Assembly (NCBI RefSeq): GCF_003932785.1
Contig: NZ_RQYT01000006.1
Coordinates: 34,169 to 98,168, forward strand
Length of the DNA: 64,000 bases
Source: Arachnia propionica
Lineage (GTDB): Bacteria > Actinomycetota > Actinomycetes > Propionibacteriales > Propionibacteriaceae
Direction: 5' to 3'
The position numbers and the translations under genes are program-made. Each line of letters opens with the position of its first letter. The first letter of the stretch is position 1. Below, in pieces: positions 18,678-26,914 of the stretch. Under the pieces are notes generated by a model. It was not told the DNA's origin, searched no databases, and saw only the letters and a program-made list of their open reading frames with translations.

Positions 18678-19792
18678 CGCGTGCCCTCCGTCAGTCGGTG
18701 GAGAAGTCCGAGCGCATCGCGGGCCGTCTCATCCGTCGGGGCGGCCGCGACGAGTTCGGCGACGGCGTCCTGGGCGAAGCCGGACAGCTCCAGGGAGGCG
18801 AAGTCGTGGTCGTCCGCCACGACGGCCAGGTCCGTGTGACGTTCCCAGGTCCCGAGCCGCGCGAACAGGGATCCCAGATCCTCGAGTTCATTGCGGAGCC
18901 TGGCGTCCTGGGTGACGGAGAGGGTGCCGCGCAGCACCAACCAGACCGCCGTGCGGTCCTTGGCCGGGAGAGAGGACAACTGGGCGACGAGGGTGTCGAT
19001 GTCCTCGTCCGAGGACAGTTCCTGCTCCACCACCCGGAAACTCCAGGACCCCACCCGGACCCGCTCCACCGTCCCCTCGTGGAGGGCGACGACGAGGACG
19101 TTCCCCGGATCCGTCTCGTGCCGATCCGTCACCTCCGGCGTCCCCGGGTACCAGAAACGCGGCAGGATCTCGGTCGTTGAGTGCCGGTCCCCCACGACGG
19201 CGAAGTGGATCCGCCCGTCCGCCAGGGCGGTCGCCACGGCATCCTCGTCGATGGTCGCCACGGCGGTGCGATCCGGGTTCAGACTCGTCACCGCGCCGTG
19301 GGCGACCAGGACGCGTCGTACGCCCTCCCTCACCGGGGTGAGAGTCTCGAGCGCGGCTGCGACGAGATCGGTCGTGGGGCGTTTGCTGCGCCATGGGACG
19401 GCGACGACCTCGACCCCGGGAACGACCTCGATCGGGGTCTCGGACCGGGCCACGGTCACGTGGTCGGGGCATCCCCTGAGAAAGGCGGGATCGTCGTGGA
19501 TGGCGGTGGCATCGAGCGGATCGTGGTTGCCGGGGACCAGCACCACCGGCACCGGGATGGAACGCAGGGCCTCGAAGGTTCGCAGCAGGACGGAGCGGTC
19601 CAGGAGGTTGGACTCGAAGATGTCCCCCGCCACCACCACGAAGGCGGCATCCCGCGATCGCGCGACCTCTCCGATCCGGGCCACGACGTCGAGGCGCGCC
19701 TGCTGGTAGCGGATGCGGGCATCGTCGTTGAGGAACCGTGCCGCCATGCCCAGCTGCCAGTCGGCCGTGGCGATGAACACCGTCTCGTCCAT
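18674..19792 (-). CDS. SbcD/Mre11-like metallophosphoesterase
   Basis: The 372-residue protein is a calcineurin-fold nuclease. Its metal-binding motifs are ATADWQLG (in place of the usual DxH, since Asp and then Trp-Gln follow), GDIFESN, PGNHDPLD, and later AHGAVTS and GDRHST. The first motif therefore lacks the usual DxH histidine, which could change metal binding. It is the upstream partner of the SbcC-like ATPase and the two overlap by 4 bases. The role is inferred as DNA repair or hairpin processing. The gene is divergent from the ArsR regulator, 74 bases away. Confidence 0.82.
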   Translation of the reverse strand: MDETVFIATADWQLGMAARFLNDDARIRYQQARLDVVARIGEVARSRDAAFVVVAGDIFESNLLDRSVLLRTFEALRSIPVPVVLVPGNHDPLDATAIHDDPAFLRGCPDHVTVARSETPIEVVPGVEVVAVPWRSKRPTTDLVAAALETLTPVREGVRRVLVAHGAVTSLNPDRTAVATIDEDAVATALADGRIHFAVVGDRHSTTEILPRFWYPGTPEVTDRHETDPGNVLVVALHEGTVERVRVGSWSFRVVEQELSSDEDIDTLVAQLSSLPAKDRTAVWLVLRGTLSVTQDARLRNELEDLGSLFARLGTWERHTDLAVVADDHDFASLELSGFAQDAVAELVAAAPTDETARDALGLLHRLTEGTR

Positions 19793-19857
19793 GGGTCGAG
19801 GTATATCAGGTCCCCCACAGCCTGGAGGGGATTGCGCCGCGATTCAAAGGATGTCAA

Positions 19858-19879
19858 TATCTGCGTATGAATGCAGATA
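19858..19879 (+). promoter_or_regulatory. Inverted-repeat operator over the arsR start codon
   Basis: TATCTGC (19858-19864) and GCAGATA (19873-19879) form a perfect 7-base inverted repeat with an 8-base spacer that contains the ATG of the ArsR gene. A CAATAT hexamer ends 6 bases before the ATG. Binding here would block a leaderless promoter directly, so autoregulation is likely. Confidence 0.6.
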
Positions 19880-20214
19880 CGTCCAATGGCGCCGGGTACG
19901 CCGGGGAGTACATCGATCTCGCCGTGGAGGTGTTCTCGATGCTCGCCGAGCCGACTCGCATCAGGATCGTGCTGGCCCTGCAACATGGCGAACTGTCGGT
20001 GGGACAGCTTGCCGACGCCGTCGGCAAGGCCCCCGCGGCGGTCTCCCAGCACCTGGCGAAGCTGCGTCTGGCCCGCATCGTGACGACCCGGCAGGACGGG
20101 CAACGGGTCTACTACAGCCTGACCAACGAGCACGCGATCGAGCTCGTGACCAACTCCCTCCAGCAGGCCGAGCACGCCCTCGACGACTCGCCGTCACACC
20201 ACCGGCTCCCCTGA
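19867..20214 (+). CDS. ArsR/SmtB-family transcriptional regulator
   Basis: The 115-residue winged-helix protein has the ArsR core: VFSMLAEPTRIRIVLAL (helix 1), LSVGQLADAVGKAPAAVSQHL (recognition helix region) and the wing VTTRQDGQRVYYSL. The C-terminal helix NEHAIELVTNSLQQAEHALDD and the tail SHH hold His and Glu residues, but not at the exact DxHx10H spacing of SmtB. There is no ArsR-type CxC in helix 3, so the inducer is uncertain; a metal ion sensed through the C-terminal helix is possible. The gene overlaps the MFS gene by one base (TGATG) and likely controls it. Confidence 0.88.
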   Translation: MNADTSNGAGYAGEYIDLAVEVFSMLAEPTRIRIVLALQHGELSVGQLADAVGKAPAAVSQHLAKLRLARIVTTRQDGQRVYYSLTNEHAIELVTNSLQQAEHALDDSPSHHRLP

Positions 20215-21437
20215 TGATCACCGCCCTGCGCAACGCCACCTACGCCCGGCTGTTCGCGGCCCAGGTGGTTGCCCTGCTCGGGACGGGTCTCCTGACCGTC
20301 GCCCTGGGTCTGCTCGCCTTCGAACTGGCCGGATCCGACGCGGGCGGGGTCCTCGCGACGGCGCTCACCATCCGGATCCTCGCCTACGTCCTGGTGTCCC
20401 CCGTCATGACGGCGGTGGCCTCCCGGCTGCCGCGCACGGCGGTGCTCGTCACGGCCGACGCGGTGCGGGCCGTCATGGCGCTCGCCCTGCCGTTCGTCAC
20501 CGAGATCTGGCAGGTCCACGTTCTCGTCTTCCTGCTCCAGGCCGCCTCGGCCACCTTCACCCCGACCTTCCAGGCGACGATCCCGCAGGTGCTCCCCGAC
20601 GAGGAGGAGTACACGGCCGCCCTGACCCTGTCCCGCCTCGCCTACGACCTGGAGTCACTCGTCTCCCCCGTCATCGCCGCCGTCCTGCTCGGGGTCATGG
20701 GTTTCCACAGACTCTTCATCGGCACCGCCATGGGTTTCGTGGCCTCCATCGTCCTGGTGCTCGCGGCCCGGCCCCCGGCCCCCGTCGCCACGCCCGCCAC
20801 GCCGTTCAGGGAGCGCCTCACCCGCGGCACCCGGCTGTTCCTCGCCTCCAGCGAGCTCCGGGGACTCCTCGCCCTCAACGTCGTGGTGGCCTGCGGGGTG
20901 AGCATGGTCCTCGTCAACACCGTGGTGCTCGTGGAGGGGCAGCTCGGGGCGGGGCAGGCCCAGGTGGCCTGGCTGCTCGCAGCCCACGGCGCCGGGTCGA
21001 TGGTGGCCGCCCTGACGATCCCACGCCTCCTGCGTCGCTTCGCCGATCTCGAGGTGATGACCTTCGGCGCGGTCGTCGTGGCAGGAGGACTGGGACTGGC
21101 GGCCCTGGCCATCCACACCCCACCCGGGATGGCGCAGTGGGCGTGGCTGGCGTTGACCTGGGCCCTCATCGGGGCGGCCGTGTCCATGGTGGGCACCCCC
21201 TCCTCGCGGCTGCTCCGTCGCGCCTGCGAGCCCAGCGACCATCCGGCCGTCTTCGCGGCCCAGTTCTCCCTCAGCCACGCCTGCTACCTCCTCACCTATC
21301 CCGCCGCGGGCTGGCTCGGCATCGCGGTGGGGCTTCCCCTGACGGCCGTTCTCCTGAGCCTGCTGTCCACGATCGCCCTGCTGGCGACGGCACCGCTCAT
21401 GGGGCGGGTCCACCGTCCTTCGCCGCACGAGCGATAA
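20214..21437 (+). CDS. MFS efflux transporter paired with ArsR
   Basis: The 407-residue protein is a major facilitator with about 12 hydrophobic helices. It has the motif-A region SRLPRTAVLVTADAVRAV after helix 2 and the helix-4/5 segment FTPTFQATIPQVLPDEEEY seen in NreB-like and related drug/metal exporters. No His-rich tail is present, so a nickel role is not shown. The start ATG overlaps the arsR stop, giving tight coupling, so the substrate should match the ligand of that repressor. Confidence 0.85.
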   Translation: MITALRNATYARLFAAQVVALLGTGLLTVALGLLAFELAGSDAGGVLATALTIRILAYVLVSPVMTAVASRLPRTAVLVTADAVRAVMALALPFVTEIWQVHVLVFLLQAASATFTPTFQATIPQVLPDEEEYTAALTLSRLAYDLESLVSPVIAAVLLGVMGFHRLFIGTAMGFVASIVLVLAARPPAPVATPATPFRERLTRGTRLFLASSELRGLLALNVVVACGVSMVLVNTVVLVEGQLGAGQAQVAWLLAAHGAGSMVAALTIPRLLRRFADLEVMTFGAVVVAGGLGLAALAIHTPPGMAQWAWLALTWALIGAAVSMVGTPSSRLLRRACEPSDHPAVFAAQFSLSHACYLLTYPAAGWLGIAVGLPLTAVLLSLLSTIALLATAPLMGRVHRPSPHER

Positions 21438-21490
21438 CGTGGAGGTCGCAGTGGCCGGACCGGCCACTCGATGCGGGAAAGGGACAGCTG

Positions 21491-23011
21491 ATGGCCGTGG
21501 TGGAGCCGCTCTCGGTGACCGAGTTGTTCAAGGTCGGCATCGGCCCCTCCTCCTCCCACACCGTGGGCCCGATGCGCGCGGCGGCCCACTTCGCCTCGCT
21601 GCTGGCCGGGGAGGGTGTGCAACCCGGGGGGCTTGACCTCACGGTGCGGCTGCTCGGCTCCCTGGGGGCGACGGGGCGCGGCCACGCGACGGATCGCGCC
21701 GTGCTGCTGGGCCTGAGCGGCCACGATCCCGAGACCGTGGGGATCGAGGTCGTGGAGACGATCATGGCGGAGATCGCCGGGACGGGGCGCCTCCTCATCC
21801 CCGGCGTCGGGCCGGTCCCCTTCGATCCGGCGAGGGACCTGCGCTTCGAGCCCGCCACCCGACTCCCCCACCACGCCAACGCCCTGGTGATCGCCACGTC
21901 GGCAGTGACCCGCACCTACTACTCGGTGGGGGGTGGTTTCGTGGAGATGCAGGTAGGCGACGCACCCGACGTGGTGGTCCCGCTGGAGACAGGGCCGCCC
22001 CTCGCGTCGTCCCTCCACCCCTACACGACGGCCGCGGAACTCGTCGGCGCCTGCGATGCCACGGGCCTCGGGGTCGCCGACCTCGTCCGGGTCAACGAGC
22101 ACCACCGTCTAGGCCCCGAACGGCTGGAGGAGCATCTCGACCTGGTCGCCAACACGATGCTCGACTGCGTCGATGCCGGCCTCGTGGCCGAGGGCGAGCT
22201 GCCGGGTGGACTCAGGGTGCGGCGTCGGGCGAAGGAGCTGGCCCGACGACTCGGGCAGCGCGCCCGCCAGGAGCCGACGGAGGGGGCGGGGGTGAAGCAC
22301 TGGGCCGCGACGCCGGTCGACCCGATGCGGGCAATGGACTGGGTCAACCTCTACTCGTTGGCCGTGAACGAGGAGAACGCCGCCGGTCATCGAGTCGTCA
22401 CAGCACCCACGAACGGCGCGGCCGGGGTGATCCCCGGCGTGATCGGTTTCCTCGTGTCCTACTGCCCGGAGGCGGGGGTGCCCTTCGGTTCCTTCACCCC
22501 CGTGAACGAGGAGGGTTTGACGCCGTTCCGGTTCACTCCCGGGGAGGTGGAACCCGCCGCCCGCCAACGGCGGCGCGCGGTCCACGACTTCCTGCTCGCC
22601 GCCACGGCCGTCGGGTCACTCATCAAGAACAACGCCTCCATCGCCGGCGCGGAGGTCGGCTGCCAGGGCGAGGTGGGCTCTGCCGCCGCCATGGCGGCGG
22701 CAGGCCTGGCCCAGGCCCTCGGCGGCTCCCCGCGTCAGGTGGAGAACGCCGCCGAGATCGCCATGGAGCACTCCCTCGGGTTGACGTGTGACCCCGTCGG
22801 TGGGCTGGTTCAGGTGCCCTGCATCGAACGAAACGCCATGGCCGCCATCAAGGCGATCAACGCCGCGCGCATGGCCATGTGGGGCGACGGGGAGCACCGG
22901 GTCAGCCTCGATGCCGCCATCGAGACCATGCGGCAGACCGGGGCGGACATGCTCTCCAAGTACAAGGAGACCTCCTCGGGCGGTCTCGCGGTCAACGTCG
23001 TGGAGTGTTGA
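21491..23011 (+). CDS. sdaA: L-serine ammonia-lyase, iron-sulfur type
   Basis: The enzyme deaminates L-serine to pyruvate using a [4Fe-4S] cluster. The single-chain protein of 506 residues has the beta domain first (FKVGIGPSSSHTVGPMRAA), then the alpha domain with TAPTNGAAGVIPGV. Three cluster cysteines are visible, in GCQGEVGS, LTCDPVGG and VPCIERN. The chain ends in ...VVEC, and a C-terminal Cys acts as a removable fourth ligand in characterised homologues. It is about 50 residues longer than E. coli SdaA, partly from an insertion around FTPGEVEPAARQRRR. The ATG at 21491 starts directly at the conserved N-terminus. Confidence 0.95.
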   Translation: MAVVEPLSVTELFKVGIGPSSSHTVGPMRAAAHFASLLAGEGVQPGGLDLTVRLLGSLGATGRGHATDRAVLLGLSGHDPETVGIEVVETIMAEIAGTGRLLIPGVGPVPFDPARDLRFEPATRLPHHANALVIATSAVTRTYYSVGGGFVEMQVGDAPDVVVPLETGPPLASSLHPYTTAAELVGACDATGLGVADLVRVNEHHRLGPERLEEHLDLVANTMLDCVDAGLVAEGELPGGLRVRRRAKELARRLGQRARQEPTEGAGVKHWAATPVDPMRAMDWVNLYSLAVNEENAAGHRVVTAPTNGAAGVIPGVIGFLVSYCPEAGVPFGSFTPVNEEGLTPFRFTPGEVEPAARQRRRAVHDFLLAATAVGSLIKNNASIAGAEVGCQGEVGSAAAMAAAGLAQALGGSPRQVENAAEIAMEHSLGLTCDPVGGLVQVPCIERNAMAAIKAINAARMAMWGDGEHRVSLDAAIETMRQTGADMLSKYKETSSGGLAVNVVEC

Positions 23012-23022
23012 CGGGAAACCGC

Positions 23023-23709
23023 TCAGCCCCGAGGCGGCTGTCCATGGCCGCCCTGCTGGGGCGGCTGACCGAACCCACCCTGCTGAGGCGGCTGACCGTA
23101 CCCACCCTGCTGGGGCTGCCCGAACTGCGGCGGCTGCTGACGGTATCCCTGCGGCTGACCGTAACCACCCTGCTGGGGCTGGCCGAACTGCGGCTGCCCG
23201 GGGACACCGGAACGGGACCGGCCGAGGACCTTGACGAGTTGGAGCACGCACCCGACCATCAACGCCAGGGAGCCCAGTATGAGGATGTAGAGCCCCCACT
23301 GGAAGCCGATGGCCTCCCCGAAGGGCCCCAGCTTGGACTTGACATCGGCGATCTTGGCGAAGACGACGATGAGGACGATGAGCACCATCCCGGCCGCCAC
23401 CGTCGCAACGATGGCCGGCCAGACCTGCGCCCGCAGGGAGGGCACGAAGGCGTTCACCGCCAATGCGCCTCCGGCGATGAGGGCCAGGGGCAGCACGATC
23501 CACCCCATGTCGTCGAACGCACCGACCGAGGCCGAGTTTCCTGCGAACTCCGCACCGGCCCATGGCCCGAAGCAGGAGAGCACCACCAGGAACGCGCCCA
23601 CCAGACCCACGATCACCCCGATGGGAAGGGGCATCGGCGTCGCAGGGGCGCCGAAGTGGGGAGGTTGCTGACCTCCGGGCTGCATCGGGTACTGGGGCTG
23701 CATGGACAT
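23023..23709 (-). CDS. Four-helix membrane protein with Gly/Gln/Pro repeat tail
   Basis: The 228-residue protein has a Pro/Gln-rich N-terminus, four hydrophobic helices (about residues 28-50, 70-90, 97-120 and 137-160) and a C-terminal tail of imperfect repeats around FGQPQQGGYGQPP, about 60 residues long. The tail is low complexity and rich in Gly, Gln, Pro and Tyr, the kind of sequence that can phase-separate or interact with the wall. I recognise no family with a known function. It converges on sdaA with an 11-base gap and stands alone. Confidence 0.65.
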   Translation of the reverse strand: MSMQPQYPMQPGGQQPPHFGAPATPMPLPIGVIVGLVGAFLVVLSCFGPWAGAEFAGNSASVGAFDDMGWIVLPLALIAGGALAVNAFVPSLRAQVWPAIVATVAAGMVLIVLIVVFAKIADVKSKLGPFGEAIGFQWGLYILILGSLALMVGCVLQLVKVLGRSRSGVPGQPQFGQPQQGGYGQPQGYRQQPPQFGQPQQGGYGQPPQQGGFGQPPQQGGHGQPPRG

Positions 23710-23791
23710 GGGCGTCCTTCCTGGTCGGTGTTGATTCCCACAGGCATCATGGACCCTTTGAGGGTGCTGGCGCCAGTCCTCCCCCGTGTCC

Positions 23792-24394
23792 TCACGAGTC
23801 GAAGGCGACGGCGCGGGCCACCACCCGCTGGTCGAGGCTCAGTTCGACGAGGGTGCCACGTGCCGACTGCGGAAGCCTCACCACCTCGTAGGCCCGGCCG
23901 GAGTCGATCGTGACCACACCGTCGACAACGTCCGCTCCGGGGTGGCCGATCCGCCCATCGACCCGCACCCGGACCCGGGCCTCGCTCGGGGCATCCAGGA
24001 CGACGGCCATCGTCCTGCCGTCGAACCGGTAGCGCAGCGTCGCCCCTTCGGACAACGCCGTGACGGCCTCCTCGTTGACCTGCCATTCCCCTTCCAGGTG
24101 CCACTGGTGGGAGCTGAGCTCCCCTCGCGGCCCGTAGTCGATGCTGTGGGGATCCAGGTCCGGGGCGCCCTTGTAGCCCACCGCCAGCCCCGCCGCCAGG
24201 ACGGTCCCCGGGGAGACCGCCGGTTGCTCGACCGTTGTCGGGGACGAGGCCGCCAGTGTTCGGGCCGAATGAGCGGGTCCCCTGGGCGGCGTCCCCTCAT
24301 GAGGAGCAGGCGCAGTGTGGGCCAGGGCGAGGAGCAGGCCGAGGAAGCCCGCCAGCGCCAGCCCCCAGAGCAGTCCGCGACGACACCTGGTCAC
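23792..24394 (-). CDS. Small secreted protein resembling the C-terminal domain of DipZ
   Basis: The 200-residue protein has an N-terminal membrane/signal helix (LLWGLALAGFLGLLLALA) and a Pro/Ser linker. The C-terminal ~130 residues follow the pattern VGYKGAPDLDP - HQWHLEGEWQVNEEAV - LRYRFDGRTMAVVLDAP - VRVRVDG. From memory this is the galactose-binding-like domain at the end of DipZ thiol-disulphide proteins. Neither the CcdA-like membrane part nor a thioredoxin CxxC is present, so the domain stands alone. Its GTG start overlaps the RclA-like stop by 4 bases. The link to extracellular redox stress is inference from that neighbour. Confidence 0.6.
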   Translation of the reverse strand: MTRCRRGLLWGLALAGFLGLLLALAHTAPAPHEGTPPRGPAHSARTLAASSPTTVEQPAVSPGTVLAAGLAVGYKGAPDLDPHSIDYGPRGELSSHQWHLEGEWQVNEEAVTALSEGATLRYRFDGRTMAVVLDAPSEARVRVRVDGRIGHPGADVVDGVVTIDSGRAYEVVRLPQSARGTLVELSLDQRVVARAVAFDS

Positions 24395-25773
24395 CTCAGC
24401 TGGCCGAACAGGTCGTTGAAGGCCTCGGTCATGGACGGGTGGGTCCAGATGCCGTCACGGAGATCGGCCGCCGTGGCCCCGGCCCGCATGGCGAGCGCGA
24501 TGGTGTTGATGACCTCGTGGGCGTCGTGGGCCAGGAGCGTGGCGCCAAGGATCTGGTCGGTCTCGGCGTCGACGACGGCCTTCATGACCCCACGGGTCTC
24601 CTGGACGATCCTGGTCCTCGGGACGATCACCATGTCGGCCACCCGACGGACGGCGGTGCGCACCGCACGTCCTGACGCCTCCGCCTGGGCGAAGGTCAGG
24701 CCGACATGGGCCAGCGGCGGGCTTGTGAACACCACACTGGGGACAGCAACCCGATCCCTCGTCGACCGAAGGCCGTCGCCCTCGAGCTGGTCGAGCACGA
24801 CGCGGTGATCATCCAAGGAGATGTAGGTGAACTGGGGGCCACCGTTGACATCCCCGACGGCGAGGACGTTGGGGGCGGAGGTCCGGCAGTACTCATCGAC
24901 GACGACCTCGCCCCGTTCCCCCACCTCGATACCCGCAGCGGCCAGGTTGAGTCCATCCGTCACGGGTCGGCGTCCCAGCGCCGCCAGGACCATGTCACCT
25001 TCCACCTCGTGGCGGCGCCCGGCCCCGTCGTTGTGGAACACCTTCACCCGGTCGCCGACGTCGAGGATCTGCGACGCAGCCGCCGACGTCAACACCGTCA
25101 CCCCCGCCGCCTCGAGCAGTTCCCGCACCTCCTGCGCGATGTCCGCGTCCTGGGTCTCGAGCAGTCGCTCGCCTCGGTGGATGAGCGTGACCCTGGTCCC
25201 GAAGGCGGCGTGGGTCGTTGCGAACTCCACGCCGATGTAGCCGCCGCCGACGATGATGAGGTGATCGGGACGTTGGCGCAGCGCCAGGGCCTCGGTGCTG
25301 GTGACGACGTGGCGACTCTCCCGCAGCCCGGGGATGGGTGGCAGCACTGAGGCTGCCCCGGTGTTGATGATGATGGTCGGGGCGCGGACGATCAGTTCGT
25401 CCTCACCGGCCGAGACCGCCAACGTGGTGGCGTCGATGAAACTCGCCCGCCCGGTGATGACGGTGGCCGTCTCGGGGGAGTCGAAGATCTGGAAGTTCTT
25501 GGCACGCATCGCAGCGGTGAGGCTGCTGACCCGTTCGGCCGCGGTCTCGAACCACTCCTTCGGGTCAGTTCCCGTCCCGGGATGCGAAGCGGCCCAGGAC
25601 AGGGCCTTGCTCGGGACGCAGCCGATGTTGATGCAGGTGCCGCCGTACATCTCCGAGGACTGCTCGATGAGGGCCACCCGCCGACCTCGCGCGGCCAGTG
25701 TTCCCGCGAGGGTCTTGCCTCCCTTGCCGAATCCGATGACGGCCAGATCCACCTCGATGTCGTGCGAACTCAT
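24391..25773 (-). CDS. RclA/HarA-like pyridine nucleotide-disulfide oxidoreductase
   Basis: The 460-residue flavoprotein has an FAD-binding N-terminus (VIGFGKGGKT), the redox pair Cys47/Cys52 in GGTCINIGCVPSK, an NADPH/NADH motif (IIVGGGYIGVEFATTHAAFG), and a dimer domain ending THPSMTEAFNDLF. These segments, together with FTYISLDDHRVVLDQL, follow RclA of E. coli and related hypothiocyanous-acid reductases more closely than lipoamide dehydrogenase or MerA. The likely role is defence against hypothiocyanous/hypochlorous acid or copper. It is the first gene of a two-gene operon with the DipZ-like protein, divergent from the metallophore operon. Confidence 0.78.
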   Translation of the reverse strand: MSSHDIEVDLAVIGFGKGGKTLAGTLAARGRRVALIEQSSEMYGGTCINIGCVPSKALSWAASHPGTGTDPKEWFETAAERVSSLTAAMRAKNFQIFDSPETATVITGRASFIDATTLAVSAGEDELIVRAPTIIINTGAASVLPPIPGLRESRHVVTSTEALALRQRPDHLIIVGGGYIGVEFATTHAAFGTRVTLIHRGERLLETQDADIAQEVRELLEAAGVTVLTSAAASQILDVGDRVKVFHNDGAGRRHEVEGDMVLAALGRRPVTDGLNLAAAGIEVGERGEVVVDEYCRTSAPNVLAVGDVNGGPQFTYISLDDHRVVLDQLEGDGLRSTRDRVAVPSVVFTSPPLAHVGLTFAQAEASGRAVRTAVRRVADMVIVPRTRIVQETRGVMKAVVDAETDQILGATLLAHDAHEVINTIALAMRAGATAADLRDGIWTHPSMTEAFNDLFGQLR

Positions 25774-25843
25774 GCTGCTCCTCGCTGTCGTTCCTGGTCG
25801 GTTCCGCTCAACCCGTCAAGGGCATTCCACCACACCCCTCAAC

Positions 25844-25870
25844 TGATAACGCATCTCAATATGGTGTACG
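25844..25870 (+). promoter_or_regulatory. Promoter of the metallophore operon with Fur-like box
   Basis: TATGGT (25860-25865) lies 5 bases before the GTG at 25871 and would be the -10 of a leaderless mRNA. TGATAAC-G-CATCTCA (25844-25858), just before it, matches the 7-1-7 Fur/Zur pattern at about 10 of 14 positions. The site is suggestive only. Confidence 0.35.
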
Positions 25871-26914
25871 GTGCAGGGCGTGATTCCCGAAGGTCGACGT
25901 CACTGGGCACAGACGATCGTGGTGCTGTCGCTGCCGCTGGCGACCGTCGCCACGATCGTCCTCGCCAGCGCCCTCGGCCCCATCCAGACACCGCCCCGGG
26001 CGGTGCTGCAGGTACTGGCCCACGTCGCCGGTCTGCCGACTGGTCTTCCCGATCCGGTCCAGTTCCATCTCATCCACACGGTTCGTCTGCCCCGGGTCCT
26101 GCTGGCGGCCCTGTCGGGCGCCACCCTCGCGGTGGCAGGAGCCGTGATGCAGGCCGTCTTCCGTAATCCTCTTGCGGAACCCGGCATCACCGGGGTCTCG
26201 GCCGGAGCGGCGGCCGCCGCCGTCGTGGCCATCATCTCGGGCAGTGCAGCGGCGCTGCCGTGGTCCCTACCCATCGCCGCCTTCCTGGGCGCGATGGGCG
26301 CAGTGGCCATCGCCCAGAGCGTCACCGCCCTGGCCCGGGGATCCGCAGCGATGCTGCTGCTCGTGGGCATCGCGCTCAACGCACTGCTCGGGGCCGTCAT
26401 CTCCTTGGCGATCACGAACGCCCCCAGCGCTGAGGATGCGCAGCAGGCGATCTTCTGGCTCAACGGCGACATGACGGCCGCCAACTGGGACGACATCCGA
26501 CTGGCGACGCTGCCCGCCCTGGCCGGCATGGTTCCGCTGCTGTTCTTCGCTCGGGAGCTCAATCTGCTGCTGCTCGGCGACGATGCCGCCGCCACCACTG
26601 GTGTCCCCACGGCCGTCATCCGGCAGATCCTGCTGGCGCTCGCGGCGCTCGCGGTCGCGGCGACGGTGGCGGTGACCGGAATCATCTCCTTCGTCGGACT
26701 GGTGGTGCCCCATCTCGTCCGGCTCACCCTCGGCCCGGATCACCGAAGGCTGCTTCCGGTCAGCATGGCGGTGGGAGCCATCTTCCTCGTCCTGGCGGAT
26801 CTGGCGGCTCGACTGACCTTCGAACCCGTCGTGCTCCAGACCGGGGTGGTCACCGCCCTGGTCGGATCCCCCATCCTGTTGGCCCTCATCATCAAGCAGG
26901 CGAGGCAGCTGTGA
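25871..26914 (+). CDS. FecCD-family metallophore/haem/cobalamin ABC permease
   Basis: The 347-residue permease has about nine or ten helices and the family landmarks VRLPRVLLAALSGATLAVAG, QAVFRNPLAEPGITGVSAGA and FVGLVVPHLVRLTLGPDHR. It would form the membrane channel of a type II importer with the following ATPase and lipoprotein. The start is the GTG at 25871; another GTG three codons on is possible. It opens a five-gene operon in which every junction but one is a 4-base overlap. The substrate (iron-siderophore, haem or corrinoid) cannot be fixed from sequence alone. Confidence 0.9.
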   Translation: MQGVIPEGRRHWAQTIVVLSLPLATVATIVLASALGPIQTPPRAVLQVLAHVAGLPTGLPDPVQFHLIHTVRLPRVLLAALSGATLAVAGAVMQAVFRNPLAEPGITGVSAGAAAAAVVAIISGSAAALPWSLPIAAFLGAMGAVAIAQSVTALARGSAAMLLLVGIALNALLGAVISLAITNAPSAEDAQQAIFWLNGDMTAANWDDIRLATLPALAGMVPLLFFARELNLLLLGDDAAATTGVPTAVIRQILLALAALAVAATVAVTGIISFVGLVVPHLVRLTLGPDHRRLLPVSMAVGAIFLVLADLAARLTFEPVVLQTGVVTALVGSPILLALIIKQARQL

